Counted from the stretch's first letter, positions 27,879-38,032 are shown. The stretch: 64,000 bases of DNA from Okeania sp. KiyG1 (GCF_014132355.1 NZ_BLZO01000044.1:1-64000), one strand, 5' to 3'. A program made the numbers and translations. The notes: generated by a model not told the origin, from the sequence alone.

Positions 27879-28688
27879 TTATACACCAATCAAATTCCGA
27901 CTATTTGCTTCACAAACGGCATAAGTTGTACCACTCCCGCCAAATGGATCGATAATTAAGTCTCCAGGTAAACTAGACATTTGAACAACTCGATCTAACA
28001 ACTTTGTTGATAGTTGATTAGTCTTTCGCTTTTTACTTTTAAATTTCCAATGACGTACAGGAGGAATATCGTTCCAAACGTCTGTTAAATTAACACCCAA
28101 GGGATTCATTGCTTGACGATGACCGCCATAGTCTTTGATTTCTTTGCCACAATGACGACAAGTTTCTATAGGAGTCCTAATTTTTCTAAATACTTTTGGC
28201 TTACCTTTAGAATAATATAAAAGGCTGTAGTGACTGGGATAAAGTCTACCAGTTATTGGCATACTAACTTTTAAATTAATTGTTATCCAATGGCGAAAAG
28301 TTAAACCACAATTTATTAGATGAGAGCCTAATAATATATTCCATTTAGGTAAGTTATAAATAAATAAACTACCACCAGGTTTAAGGATGCGACAACATTC
28401 ATCTATCCAGGCAAAACACCAATTCAAATATTCTTTATCTGCCAGAGAGTCATTAGATTTATTACCGTAATCTTTCCCTAAATTAAAAGGAGGATCGGCA
28501 AAAATTACATCAGCAATTTCATCTTTGATATTCGGTAAAATTTTCAGGCAGTTTGCCTCAAATAAAATACCTTGAGTTGAACTAAAACATGGTTCAATTT
28601 TTTGGGTATCCTCAAAGTATTTTTCCCAGGAAAATTTACTTAGGTTATTAAAGTTTAAAGAAAGTTGTTTTGCCATTTTATAATACAA
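27879..28688 (-). CDS. Site-specific DNA methyltransferase (class beta, DPPF)
   Basis: A 269-residue S-adenosylmethionine-dependent methyltransferase. Motif IV 'DVIFADPPFNLGKDYGN' (about 80-96) comes before the SAM-binding motif 'IIDPFGGSGTTYAVCEA' near the C-terminus, the class-beta order. A Cys-His cluster 'CRHCGKEI' (about 176-183) may bind zinc. DPPF favours N6-adenine, though N4-cytosine is possible. The protein ends at 'NLIGV', some 20 residues short of the family's usual end, because repeat-like DNA follows. It is convergent with the BamHI-like REase remnant (81 bp apart) and most likely its modification partner, retained as a solitary methylase. Start may be the internal Met at 28676. 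Confidence 0.85.
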   Translation of the reverse strand: MYYKMAKQLSLNFNNLSKFSWEKYFEDTQKIEPCFSSTQGILFEANCLKILPNIKDEIADVIFADPPFNLGKDYGNKSNDSLADKEYLNWCFAWIDECCRILKPGGSLFIYNLPKWNILLGSHLINCGLTFRHWITINLKVSMPITGRLYPSHYSLLYYSKGKPKVFRKIRTPIETCRHCGKEIKDYGGHRQAMNPLGVNLTDVWNDIPPVRHWKFKSKKRKTNQLSTKLLDRVVQMSSLPGDLIIDPFGGSGTTYAVCEANSRNLIGV

Positions 28689-29277
28689 AATTAGGGGTAA
28701 GTTGACAACTTTCCCCTAGACAAATTTAATGCTTTGACAGGCGCACAGTATTTCAACCATGCCATAACTCCCCGTGCAGTTCAAGGTACCTCATCTATTT
28801 ATTTATAGTAATGCACAGTACTATAATTCAGTAGATATTAAAAAAATAATACTTAAATAGGGTTTGCTTATGGAAAGTCTTTTTGCTCTTTGTAGGGAAT
28901 AGGGAATAGGGAATAGGGAATAGTGAAGAGTCAGAAGTTAGGGGAGTTATAGAGAAGTTGGTTGTTCATAGTGGCAAGAGTGATTTTTCTGCCCCCCTCA
29001 CCCCAAAATCCGCTCCATGCATGAGCTTTTTGAGCTAAAACAGGCGCACTTTTTCAATACTTAAAAAGGCTAAAAGCAATATAAGTCAATGCTTTGATAT
29101 TTAATCAGCAAGCCCTAAATATGGACAAAATTCATCTTGCTTATCATAGTAAATGTATGAATATGAAGTTGCGACCGCTAACTCTTGAACAAAATTTTCA
29201 TACCAAAAAATTTAGGCGATCGCTCTATCAAAACTTAACAACAGAAGTTAATTTAGATTAAAAATTAATAGCTACTA
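28689..29277. other. Intergenic, 590 bp
   Basis: GGGAATA heptads at about 28893-28923 and a CCCCTCACCCC patch; otherwise no recognisable element. Several short open frames lack ribosome sites and family features. Confidence 0.6.
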
Positions 29278-30182
29278 ATGTGCGATTTATTTAATATTAT
29301 TGAAGTTAAAGAAGATTCAATTTTAGAAACTGAACAACTAGGAACTAAGGACAAATTTTGGTATTGCGAGGATGAACTTAATTATTTATACAAAAAAGCT
29401 AGACCTAATACTGGGGAAGCTTGGTCAGAAAAAATAGCATCAGAATTATGTGAGTTACTAAAGCTACCTTATGCACATTATGAATTAGCAATTTGGAAAG
29501 GTAATTTAGGCACAATTTCTCCTTCCTTTGTACCAGAAAATAACACTCTCATACTTGGTAATAAAATTTTAGTAAAAATAGACGAAAGTTATCCCGAATT
29601 TAATAATTATAAAGTTTCCGAACATACTCTTGATATTGTAGTTGAGGCGATCGCCTATAATTCTATCAATATCAATTTACCTTTAAACTGGAAACCTGCT
29701 GAAGGTATTGAAACAGCAATAGAAACTTTTGTTGGTTACTTATTATTAGATGCTTGGATAGGTAACACTGATAGACATCACGAAAATTGGGGATTTATTA
29801 TGAATGATTCAGTAAGTTTAGCACCAACATTCGACCACGCATCTAGTCTCGGTAGAGAATTACTAGACCCCGAAAAACAGAAGAAAATAAATAATAAAGT
29901 TGTCAAAAATTATGCAGCTAAATCCAGGTCAGCAATGTATGAAAAATAGGAGATAAAAAAGCTATGTTAACACTAGATTTATTTGAAAAAGCAGCACAAG
30001 AATATCCCAAAGTTGGTCTAATTTGGCTCCAAAACTTAGCCAATATATCACCAGAGGATACTTTGTCTTTATTTGAACGTATACCTAAAAATTGTATCTC
30101 TGAAATTTCTATTGAATTTGCACAAAAAATTCTGACAATTAACCAAAATAGACTTCTACAAATAAGAGAAAATTTGCAATGA
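29278..30182 (+). pseudogene. HipA-like kinase, frameshifted
   Basis: The first 223 codons contain the HipA C-terminal kinase signatures: 'GEAWSEKIASELCELLKLPY', 'FVGYLLLDAWIGNTDRHHEN' (catalytic Asp in the 'NTDRH..N' loop) and 'APTFDHASSLGREL' (metal-binding DFD-like loop). The frame stops at TAG 29947-29949 in 'MYEK'. Adding one A to the A-run just before it restores 'MYEKIGDKKAMLTLDLFEKA', which continues to 30182. So one homopolymer deletion splits a roughly 300-residue protein. HipA-like kinases phosphorylate translation factors or other targets. The HIRAN-domain gene overlaps its stop by 4 bp. Confidence 0.82.
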
Positions 30183-30924
30183 AAAAATTATTTTTAGCTT
30201 GGCAAGACCCAATTAGTCGTGCTTGGTTTCCAGTAGGTCGCTTAACTTATGAAAATGGTTGGTATGAATTTGTTTACTTGAAAGGTGCAGAAAAAGCAAA
30301 AAAAGATTGTGGTTTTGCTGGTATTTGGTCTTTAAATGAATTTGATAAAGTTTATCGCTCTCAGGAATTATTGCCTGTATTTTCTCATAGAATTATGAGG
30401 AAGTCTCGCCCGGATTATCCAGATTTTATTAGTTGGCAAAATCTCTTAAAAACAGAAGATGATCCTATGGTTTTATTGTCTCGTAGTGGAGGTAAAAAAG
30501 TAACAGATAATTATGAGATTTTTCCTTATCCAGAACAAGATAAAAATGGTGGTTATCATCTATATTTCTTTACTCATGGTTTCCGATATATGGCATCTGA
30601 AACTATTGACAGAATTAAAAATTAGAGGTAGGATAAATTTTGTATTTAATGCACGATGCACAAAACGATTTTGACTCAAATGCTTTAATGCTACGCACGG
30701 AAGATTTTTACCTTTTAGGTTTTTGCCCTCGATATTTATTAAATGATGTTTTTTTCCTACTAAAAAAGTATCCTGATGCAGTTAAAGTAACATTAGAACG
30801 GGTAAATCTACCACCGGCACCGTTACAAATGAGATTGCTTTGTCATTTAATAGTCAAACATGATGATTTTCAACCTTTTTCTAGTGAAATGTATGAATCT
30901 TTAGCTGTACCAATTTTTCATTAA
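30179..30924 (+). pseudogene. HIRAN-domain protein, frameshifted
   Basis: The first frame (to 30625) reads 'MKKLFLAWQDPISRAWFPVG' and 'YLKGAEKAKKDCGFAGIWSL', a module common next to cyanobacterial HipA-like genes. The second frame (from about 30640) reads 'LYLMHDAQNDFDSNALMLRT' and 'FYLLGFCPRYLL', the HIRAN pattern (dependent on N-D-x-x-A-L). One or two small indels at 30620-30640 separate them. ATG overlaps the HipA-like stop (4 bp), so the two genes form an operon, possibly with the HIRAN protein controlling the kinase. Confidence 0.75.
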
Positions 30925-31619
30925 ATTTAAGTTGGCTTTGCTGTAAAGAATATAAAATTAATCCTTTGGGTAAAGTTCGTATTCATTTATCTAAGTAAAA
31001 CACCAATTAAAATATTCACTATTCGCCAACAAATCATTAGATTTATGACCGTAATTTTTACCTAAATTAAAAGGTGGATCTGCAAAAATTACATCAGCAA
31101 TTTTATCTTTGATATTCGGTAAAATTTTCAGGCAGTATGCCTTAAATAAAATACCTTGATAGGTTATTAAAGTCTCAAGAAAGTTGTTTTGCTATTAATA
31201 CTCATTTAAAAAAAGAATGCCATAGCAATTCTCATAGTTATGAACTACATTTACGATCGCCCTAAATCCCCCTTAAAAAGCTATCCCTTATAAGGAACTC
31301 CTCAGAGACGAGGACACGGAGACGCGGAGAAACGGGGACACGGAGAGCAGGGGAGAAGGGGAGCAGGAGAGAAGGGAGAAATAGTCATAGCATCTAAGTA
31401 AAATTATTTAATTTATCAAAATCAATATACTTTTAAATACATTTTCTCTCTAGAAAAAGGCTTTTAAAGTATCCAACATAATTTGTCTATTTTGTCAATT
31501 TTTATGTTAAGAAAGATGTTTATAAAGCATAACTTAAAAAGGGGGACTTTGAAGACTCCCCCCTTAAAAAGGGTAAAATAAATAAAAGGAATGTAACCTG
31601 CAACAGGAGTAATAAAAAT
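30925..31619. other. Intergenic with methyltransferase gene fragment
   Basis: About 30995-31200 (minus strand) repeats the 5' third of the methyltransferase gene at 28430-28680: 'KDKIADVIFADPPFNLGKNY' is recognisable, in a shortened and frameshifted form. A CGGAGACGAG/ACGGGGACACGG purine-rich tract (31300-31380) and CCCCCTTAAAAAG repeats (31540-31570) follow. A GGAG ribosome site for the next gene is at about 31604. Confidence 0.75.
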
Positions 31620-33026
31620 ATGTCTGTATATATAAAGCATCTTGAAGCCAAAGGAATTTACGGAATTTTTGATATAAATTTAGATTTTCATCAAGGGGTT
31701 AATGTTTTATTTGCTAAAAATGGCAAAGGGAAGACTACTTTGCTACATATTATTGCTAATTTACTCAATGAAGACTATGAAAGATTCGCCTTTATTGATT
31801 TTGATTATATTAATCTGAGGATGAGTGATGAAAGTCAAGTCGAGTTAAAAAATAATAGAAATGATGGAGATATTATATTATTTTTGAATGGAGTAGAAGA
31901 AAAAAAATTCTATTTAAAAGAACTAAAAATATATTTCTACAGAGTTTTTCAAAGTGATTGCTGCTGCGGCTTCTGCTGCGACTGCTGCTGCGACAAGCAT
32001 ATGGGTAAATGATAATATTCCTAGTCAATCGTTAGAACAAGAATTCACAACATCTGCAGGAGAAAAATTAATAAAATCTACGGTTTCTGCTGCGGAAAGT
32101 ATAGCTATAAATAATATTCTCAATCAATCATCAGAAAAAAATTAATAACAGCTTATTTTCCAGCTTTTAGAAGTATGATAGAAGCTTGGGCATCAACACA
32201 GGAAGAAAAAGACAAACTAAAAGATATTTATAATGAAGAAAAGCAACAACTAAAAACAGATTTTGCACGTCAAATTTTTGGAGACTTTGTACCCTTACTA
32301 AACTATCCATCTATTATTGAAATAGAGCAAGTATTAAACCAAGAAATTTCTGAAGCTTTTTATCAACTAAAGCAAGCAGAACAAAAATATTTAGGAAACA
32401 TTCTACCTCAAATATTTAATACTCTCTCCAAAAATTCAAAACCTGTAGAAGAAGACTCAAATTCAATTCTAGAAGAAATCAAACAACTCAGTAACGAACT
32501 GAAATTTCAAATGCTTGAAGACCTCCGCACTGCTGTTGAATCATTTCAAGCTGATGAAGAATCTAAAAAAGCTGCTGTAAGGATTTTAATTACCTACAGA
32601 GAAGCACTGCAAAAAATATCTGATGAACAGAAAACTTACTTTCAAAATATTGAAAAATATCTAGATGCTATTAACTCATTTTTAGAAAGTAAAGAGATAG
32701 AAATTATCTTCAAAAATTTACCAACTTTAGGCATAAATTTTCATAATGGTAAGCCTCCTATTCCTGGAATAAGTAAAGCATTATCATCAGGAGAACGTCA
32801 AATTCTAACTATGATATATGCTGCCTCTCAGATGAGCGAACAAGAAATAGTTTTAATTGATGAACCTGAAATTTCTCTTCATGTAGACTGGCAACGTAAA
32901 TTATTAGAAAAAATCTCTCAACAGTTAGGTAACAAACAAATTATTGCTTGTACTCATTCTCCAATAGTAGGAGCTGACTATGAAGACGAAATAATAATAC
33001 TTGAACCTACAATAACTCAAAATTAG
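31620..33026 (+). pseudogene. AAA ATPase (AriA/OLD-like), two frameshifts
   Basis: N-terminal frame (31620-32012): 'LDFHQGVNVLFAKNGKGKTT' with Walker A GKNGKGKTT-like (here AKNGKGKTT). A central part in another frame (from about 31950) reads 'VNDNIPSQSLEQEFTTSAGE'. After the A7 run at 32133-32139 the first frame resumes with 'LITAYFPAFRSMIEAWASTQ', a coiled-coil region, signature 'KALSSGERQILTMIYAASQM', Walker B 'EIVLIDEPEISLH' and the His switch 'IIACTHSPIVG'. Two compensating indels (about 31940 and 32135) split an ATPase of about 470 residues. Its neighbour is a DUF4435 gene, as in PARIS (AriA/AriB). Confidence 0.85.
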
Positions 33027-33531
33027 TAAGCATTTCCTGCGGACTGCTGCGCAAACATAAGTCAGCTATCAGCTATTGTTTTTAGTGAGTGGTAAAAGCT
33101 TTATTAATTCAGTCTGAGTTAAATATTACTAAACAAAACTGTCTCCCTTGACTTGAAAATTTGTATTCATTTAAACTCAGTATTTAAGAGGTATTATTGC
33201 TGAGATATGACGACTAATAGCTGGATGTTTACCAAAATTATTCATATAGTTTCCACAACAATAGTAGATAAGTCAAATTAAAATCAAACAGAACTTACAC
33301 ATTCAACACGAAAATGTTGGTTTGAGATTACTTTCCTGCGGAATGCTACGCAAACGCTATCGTTCCTAATGACAGAAATATTTTGTTTTGCGTAATACCA
33401 TTTCTCCATGAAGTGGCACTTAATATAAAGATGAGAATAGTCAGTTTAATCAGGTCTGACCAATAATTATTAAGTGCATTATTACAGATAAATGGTATAA
33501 GTTCTATTAAAAAAGAGGAAAAATAATAATA
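33027..33531. other. Intergenic, 500 bp, dispersed repeats
   Basis: Two copies of the TTTCCTGCGGAATGCT / GCGCAAAC repeat (33030-33055 and 33331-33358). AT-rich sequence otherwise; no gene seen. Confidence 0.65.
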
Positions 33532-34519
33532 ATGGCAAAAAATACTCCTAAATTTACTCCACAAGAGTATCGAATTTACTTGATGAATAGTAGTAAAAAC
33601 ATATTTTAGTTGAAGGCAAAAATGATAAATATTTTATAGAAAGGATGTTGTCTTATTTGGCAAATGAAATAGATAAACCAGAACTAACAGAACAGGTTTT
33701 GGTAGATTCAGCAGAATCTTTAATTAAAGCTGATTCAGGAACAGGTAACAATAAACAAAAAATTCAGGAAATTGCTAAAAGTATAGTTGGTAAATCTTAC
33801 AGTCATAAATTTATAGGTTTTGTAGACCGGGATTTCGATATGTTTGATTGGGATTATGAAAAAACTCAAATATTGCAAGACAATTTTCCAGGACATAATA
33901 TAGAAGAACGAATTATTAGAACACGAGGACACTCATTAGAAAACTATTTATTTGAACTCGATATAGTTAGTAATTTTTTTGACATAAATACAACAATACC
34001 TAATCCCCAAATAGCTACAAATTTATTTAGGCAAATTTTTAAATCGGTAATATATTCAGCTTGTACTGTTGGTTTAGCTGCTACTAAAAGTAGCCTGTTA
34101 CAAAGAATAGAATCTGGCGTTCCTTGGAGAAATTTTATTGAGTTAACCTCTGGGGAAATAATTTTTTATTAGAAGATTGGTTAATTTTTCTGACCGATAA
34201 ACGTGATGTACCCAAGTGCAAAATTTTAGAACTTAAGCAAAATTATAAAATCTATATTCAACCTATTAATCAAACATCTTTTGAGATTGTGAAATGGCTA
34301 TGTCATGGTCATATTGGTTATGATTTTTTGAGAGAAGCATATATTAAATGTGTTATGCAAATTATCAAAGATAGCAAAGAAGCTGATAGTAAAGTTAACT
34401 GGACAACAAAAGATAAGATGTTCCAGCAATTGATTAATTATTGGGTTCAGGAAATATTAAGTAATAACAGGATATATTTTCAAGCAATATTTGAAATGCT
34501 AGATTTATCATTAGATTAG
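33532..34519 (+). pseudogene. DUF4435 (AriB-like TOPRIM) protein, two frameshifts
   Basis: ATG 33532 starts 'MAKNTPKFTPQEYRIYLMNS', stops after 'SKNIF', and in another frame continues 'VEGKNDKYFIERMLSYLANE', the nucleotide-binding TOPRIM Glu motif of DUF4435. Further on, 'IGFVDRDFDMFDWDYEKT' gives the D-x-D acidic motif, and 'RTRGHSLENYLFELD' is the family's conserved His/Glu segment. A second break lies in a T6 run at about 34163-34168, after which 'LLEDWLIFLTDKRDVPKCKI' runs to 34519. Both breaks are in homopolymers. Together about 325 residues, as for AriB. Probable toxin half of the PARIS-like pair. Confidence 0.8.
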
Positions 34520-35209
34520 ATTAATTAAATTGAGCGTAATTCATTCAAATAGGTTCTATATAATTTTGCTTTCCTCTTTATTCAACTATTCCTGAGCAAC
34601 CTCATCCTCTGAACTTTTCGGAAAATTTTAGCGTTGCATCCCACATTCCGCACGTCAATTTGTAACATTAAAAGTCGTATATGAACCCGTAGCTTGGTAA
34701 GTATTTATACTATACAAATCATCTCAATTACTTTTTTCCTCGATCAAATTCCGAATAAAAAATTTACGCATAAATACTTGCTTGATCGTGTACTCGATCG
34801 CGGCAGCTATGATTTTGTTCTAAAATTCTGTCTCCTGTCTTCCCCTCCTCCTGGGAGGGGCTAGGGTGGGTTGGGACTGGTTAGGGTGGGTTGTCTCCTG
34901 ACTCCTTCTTCGGTTGCTACATTTTGTGGTGCCGAATGTGGGTTACATATTTGTGGGATGAATTTTAGGTTTGGAGAAAAAAGAAGTATCAAGTATTAAA
35001 GATGAGATTCACCTGTTCCAAAAAGATTCATCCCGCCCCTCAACAACACCCTTTCTTCTTCTTTCTTTCCTCCTGACTCCTGACTCCTGACTTCCCCTCC
35101 CCTCCTGGGAGGGGCTAGGGTGGGTTGGGAGGGGCTAGGGGTGGGTTGGGAGGGGTTAGGGGTGGGTTGACTCCTAAATAATTAAGATTAATATCATACA
35201 CGCACTTCA
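34520..35209. other. Intergenic, 690 bp, GGGTTGGGAGGGG repeats
   Basis: Two patches of CTCCTGACTCC and CTCCTGGGAGGGGCTAGGG / GGTGGGTTGGGAGGGG-type repeats (34840-34915 and 35085-35170), shared with 5030-5190 and 43805-43850. No gene is supported between 34520 and 34840. Confidence 0.7.
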
Positions 35210-36673
35210 CTAACGCCGAAAATTTCCCTCCTGATAAGCAGTAATTTGCTCGTCACTCAACAGATCCATAAAATCTGCTAACTCACTATAAGTAATACAT
35301 CGAACTTCTGGTAAACCACAGACAGACTCAGCAAACCGAAACATTGCGTTCCAGTAAGCACCGTTATTCCAAGCTGAAAAATGATGCCCAATATCTATAG
35401 GAGCGCGGTTGCCATTATAGTTTTTCTGGAAATATTTCATGTAAGTTTTCAGAGTATCCTCCTCATAACGTTTAGCATTACGAGGGTTTGGTTTTGCCTT
35501 AGAATGCAAATAATAAAAATTGTAATCCATTGACAGAACATTCTTTCCACGAGAGTTAGTCAGACTAGCTAACGGAAAATTCCAAATACCATTTTCCTTT
35601 CGCGGCCAATAGTTAGATAATGCTACTTTGCTAGTGTCATAGCGGAAACCATTTTTGGCTAAAACTTTATACAAACCAGGACTTCGAGCTAATAGTGGTG
35701 CGCGAAAACCTTCGATGGCAGTGCGATCAAATACTAGGGAACCTGGCAAATTATTAATTTTATGCGCTCCAAAGAAAAATTGCTCGAAATATTTAAACTC
35801 TTCGCTCCAGTCTTTCTCACTCCATTTGCTACCATCAAAATGACCTACCGCATGAGACCCGATCTCGTGACCTTCTTGATAAGCAAGATTAACCTGTTCC
35901 AGTCTCAGAGCAATATCTTCCGCTGTATCACCCCAACCAATATCCGACCGACCTTTTCCTTTCCCACCGGGAGCATCGTAAAGTTTTCGTTTGTCTTTGC
36001 TGACAAAATATACTGCACTGACAAAATAAGTGAACCGCAGGTTAATACCTTTTTTCTCCATTTCTTGAGCAAAGTTGCGCGATCTTTTCCAAGCGTCTAG
36101 GGATCTGGAACCATCAAATGCTAACATCACAAACTGGGGCGGTTTATCTATTTTGCTCACGATACCTTCATCTTGCATCAATTTGTAGAGGAAACGTGCA
36201 TTCCAAAGGTTCAACTGACAGCTATTTCCACCATTAGCTTTGACACAAGCAGAAATTAATTCTTGAGGAAAAGGACCCATGACTTGGTTATTTTCCACAC
36301 AATAACCGATAATTTTGTTGAGGGTAGCTCCCTCCGGACATCTTCTGTTTCCGTATGCTTGGAGAAATAATTTTTCTGACCATTGGTTACTATTGCAACT
36401 GCCTCCACCTCCCCATTCTCGACATTTTTTAATCATTGTTGGAGTGAATGGTCCAAGAGCGTATTCGCCGTTAGTATAGAAGTATCCACCTTTGTCGTTA
36501 ATGGGCTTTTTTTCAAATTTTAATGTCTCTAATTTAGAACTTTTATTGTTAGTGAGTGTAGGGTTGTCCGAAATATTTGATGTGTTGCTACAGGCAGATA
36601 TTAAGATTAAAATACTGTAGATAAAAAGGCTATGGTATGATTTTAGTTTTTTTAGCACTTTGATATTTTTCAC
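35210..36673 (-). CDS. NodB-like polysaccharide deacetylase lipoprotein
   Basis: 487 residues with a signal peptide and lipobox ('YSILILISAC', Cys about 29), so a lipoprotein of the cell envelope. Residues about 60-160 hold two Cys-containing motifs of one kind ('GPFTPTMIKKCREWGGGGSC' and 'GPFPQELISACVKANGGNSC'), perhaps a small binding domain. The NodB-homology domain follows: motif 1 'FVMLAFDGS', motif 2 'EGHEIGSHAVGHFDG', motif 3 'IEGFRAPLLARSP' and a late 'IDIGHHFSAW'. Motif 1 has Gly in place of the second Asp of the usual TFDD, so metal binding may differ. Intact; no operon partner. Confidence 0.85.
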   Translation of the reverse strand: MKNIKVLKKLKSYHSLFIYSILILISACSNTSNISDNPTLTNNKSSKLETLKFEKKPINDKGGYFYTNGEYALGPFTPTMIKKCREWGGGGSCNSNQWSEKLFLQAYGNRRCPEGATLNKIIGYCVENNQVMGPFPQELISACVKANGGNSCQLNLWNARFLYKLMQDEGIVSKIDKPPQFVMLAFDGSRSLDAWKRSRNFAQEMEKKGINLRFTYFVSAVYFVSKDKRKLYDAPGGKGKGRSDIGWGDTAEDIALRLEQVNLAYQEGHEIGSHAVGHFDGSKWSEKDWSEEFKYFEQFFFGAHKINNLPGSLVFDRTAIEGFRAPLLARSPGLYKVLAKNGFRYDTSKVALSNYWPRKENGIWNFPLASLTNSRGKNVLSMDYNFYYLHSKAKPNPRNAKRYEEDTLKTYMKYFQKNYNGNRAPIDIGHHFSAWNNGAYWNAMFRFAESVCGLPEVRCITYSELADFMDLLSDEQITAYQEGNFRR

Positions 36674-36696
36674 TCCTCTGGTTATTAGCTCATAAT

Positions 36697-36824
36697 CAGG
36701 ACTTACGCACGGACACTATATCGAGTGAGCGCGTTAGCGGAGCTTGGCGTTAGCCAATGCCATTTGAGGGCGAATGCCATTCGCCCCTACATATTGCGTT
36801 TTTAAGGTGAATTTGCGTAAGTCC
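36697..36824. repeat. MITE with CAGGACTTACGCA ends
   Basis: Ends CAGGACTTACGCA and TGCGTAAGTCC are inverted; the interior includes the palindrome GGGCGAATGCCATTCGCCCC. Same family as elements at 18709, 38033, 43338, 46523, 48888, 50985 and 52939. Here it sits between two genes. Confidence 0.9.
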
Positions 36825-36867
36825 CAATCGTATTATAATGGAAGCGATCGCTTTTTTAATAGATCCC

Positions 36868-37395
36868 CTACTTATTCTTCCTACCAAATTTCCAATCTTC
36901 TCCACCGGGTAATAATGCCAAATTATCGTCAATAATTGCGGCTATTATCTCCGGTTGATGTGCGTAAATTAAGGATAATAAACTCAAAGCATTTTCAGTA
37001 ACTTGAGCTGTTTCTACCATTTCTTTTAGTTGAAACGGACTGCAATTGCCATCTAATGCTTCTACGCTTGCATCTCGAATAGCTGCTTCTATAACTTGCG
37101 CGATCGCTTTTCCCCATTCATCTTCTTTGATGTAATAAGAAGTTTTATTTGGCCTCAAATTCAAGACTTGAATTTCAATAATTGCATAGCGGATAGATGC
37201 TGCCCAGGAATTGGTTAAACGTCCTTCCACCTGATTTTTAATTAAATGGATTAACATCACAGTTAAATAGGATTTGATTTTTCTGATGATGTCTTTTTTA
37301 CTCATGGCATCCAGTTCGTCAATAAGTGCTAAGGCATCATGATTTCTACCTTCCATAATGCAAGTCCTTAAGTCGATTAATTCTTGAGTTGTCAT
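36868..37395 (-). CDS. DUF29-like protein, tandem copy A
   Basis: 175 residues, 'MTTQELIDLRTCIMEGRNHD', 'SKKDIIRKIKSYLTVMLIHL', 'LTNSWAASIRYAIIEI' and the ending 'LLPGGEDWKFGRKNK'. The N-terminal two thirds match the DUF29 pattern in divergent form. It lies 36 bp downstream of, and is over 75% identical to, copy B; the N-terminal halves are almost the same and the C-terminal halves differ more. Function unknown. Confidence 0.75.
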   Translation of the reverse strand: MTTQELIDLRTCIMEGRNHDALALIDELDAMSKKDIIRKIKSYLTVMLIHLIKNQVEGRLTNSWAASIRYAIIEIQVLNLRPNKTSYYIKEDEWGKAIAQVIEAAIRDASVEALDGNCSPFQLKEMVETAQVTENALSLLSLIYAHQPEIIAAIIDDNLALLPGGEDWKFGRKNK

Positions 37396-37431
37396 TAGTT
37401 ATTTTCCTCCTGAAATTAACAATTAAAAATG

Positions 37432-37959
37432 CTACTTATTTCTCTTACCAAACTTCCAATCTTCCCCACCGGGTAATAAAGTAAAATTTTGTTTAATAAC
37501 TGCTGACAAATCATTGGCAGAATAACTGTAAGTTAAGGCTAAAAAACTCTTAGTAGTTGCGATTACAGAATTTATATCCACCATTTCTTCCATTTGAAAT
37601 GGACTGTAAACCCCATTTTCAACCTCAGTGCTGGCACTATCAATAGCAGATTCTATAGCATTTTCTAACATTTCGTCCCATTCATCTTCTTTGATAAAAT
37701 AAGAGGTTTTATTTGGCCTCAAATTCAAGTCTTGAATTTCAATAATTGCATAGCGGATAGATGCGGCCCAGGAATTAGTTAAACGTTTTTCTACCTGATT
37801 TTTAATTAAGTGAGTTAACATCACAATTAAATAGGATTTGATTTTTCTGATGATGTCTTTTTTACTCATGGCATCTAGTTCGTCAATAATTGCTAAGGCA
37901 TCGTGATTTCTACCTTCCATAATGCAAGTCCTTAAATCAATTAATTCTTGAGTTGTCAT
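37432..37959 (-). CDS. DUF29-like protein, tandem copy B
   Basis: 175 residues, nearly identical to copy A through residue about 100 ('KNQVEKRLTNSWAASIRYAI') and then divergent ('MLENAIESAIDSASTEVENG' against 'AIAQVIEAAIRDASVEALDG') before the shared end 'LLPGGEDWKFGKRNK'. Both have the same AGGAG-like site before ATG. The pattern, conserved ends with a variable centre, suggests duplication followed by divergence or gene conversion. Function unknown. Confidence 0.75.
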   Translation of the reverse strand: MTTQELIDLRTCIMEGRNHDALAIIDELDAMSKKDIIRKIKSYLIVMLTHLIKNQVEKRLTNSWAASIRYAIIEIQDLNLRPNKTSYFIKEDEWDEMLENAIESAIDSASTEVENGVYSPFQMEEMVDINSVIATTKSFLALTYSYSANDLSAVIKQNFTLLPGGEDWKFGKRNK

Positions 37960-38032
37960 CAGTTATTTTTCTCCTGAAATTAACAATTAATATACCAATT
38001 CACTTTAAATATGTCACAAATAGTTTCAAGCT

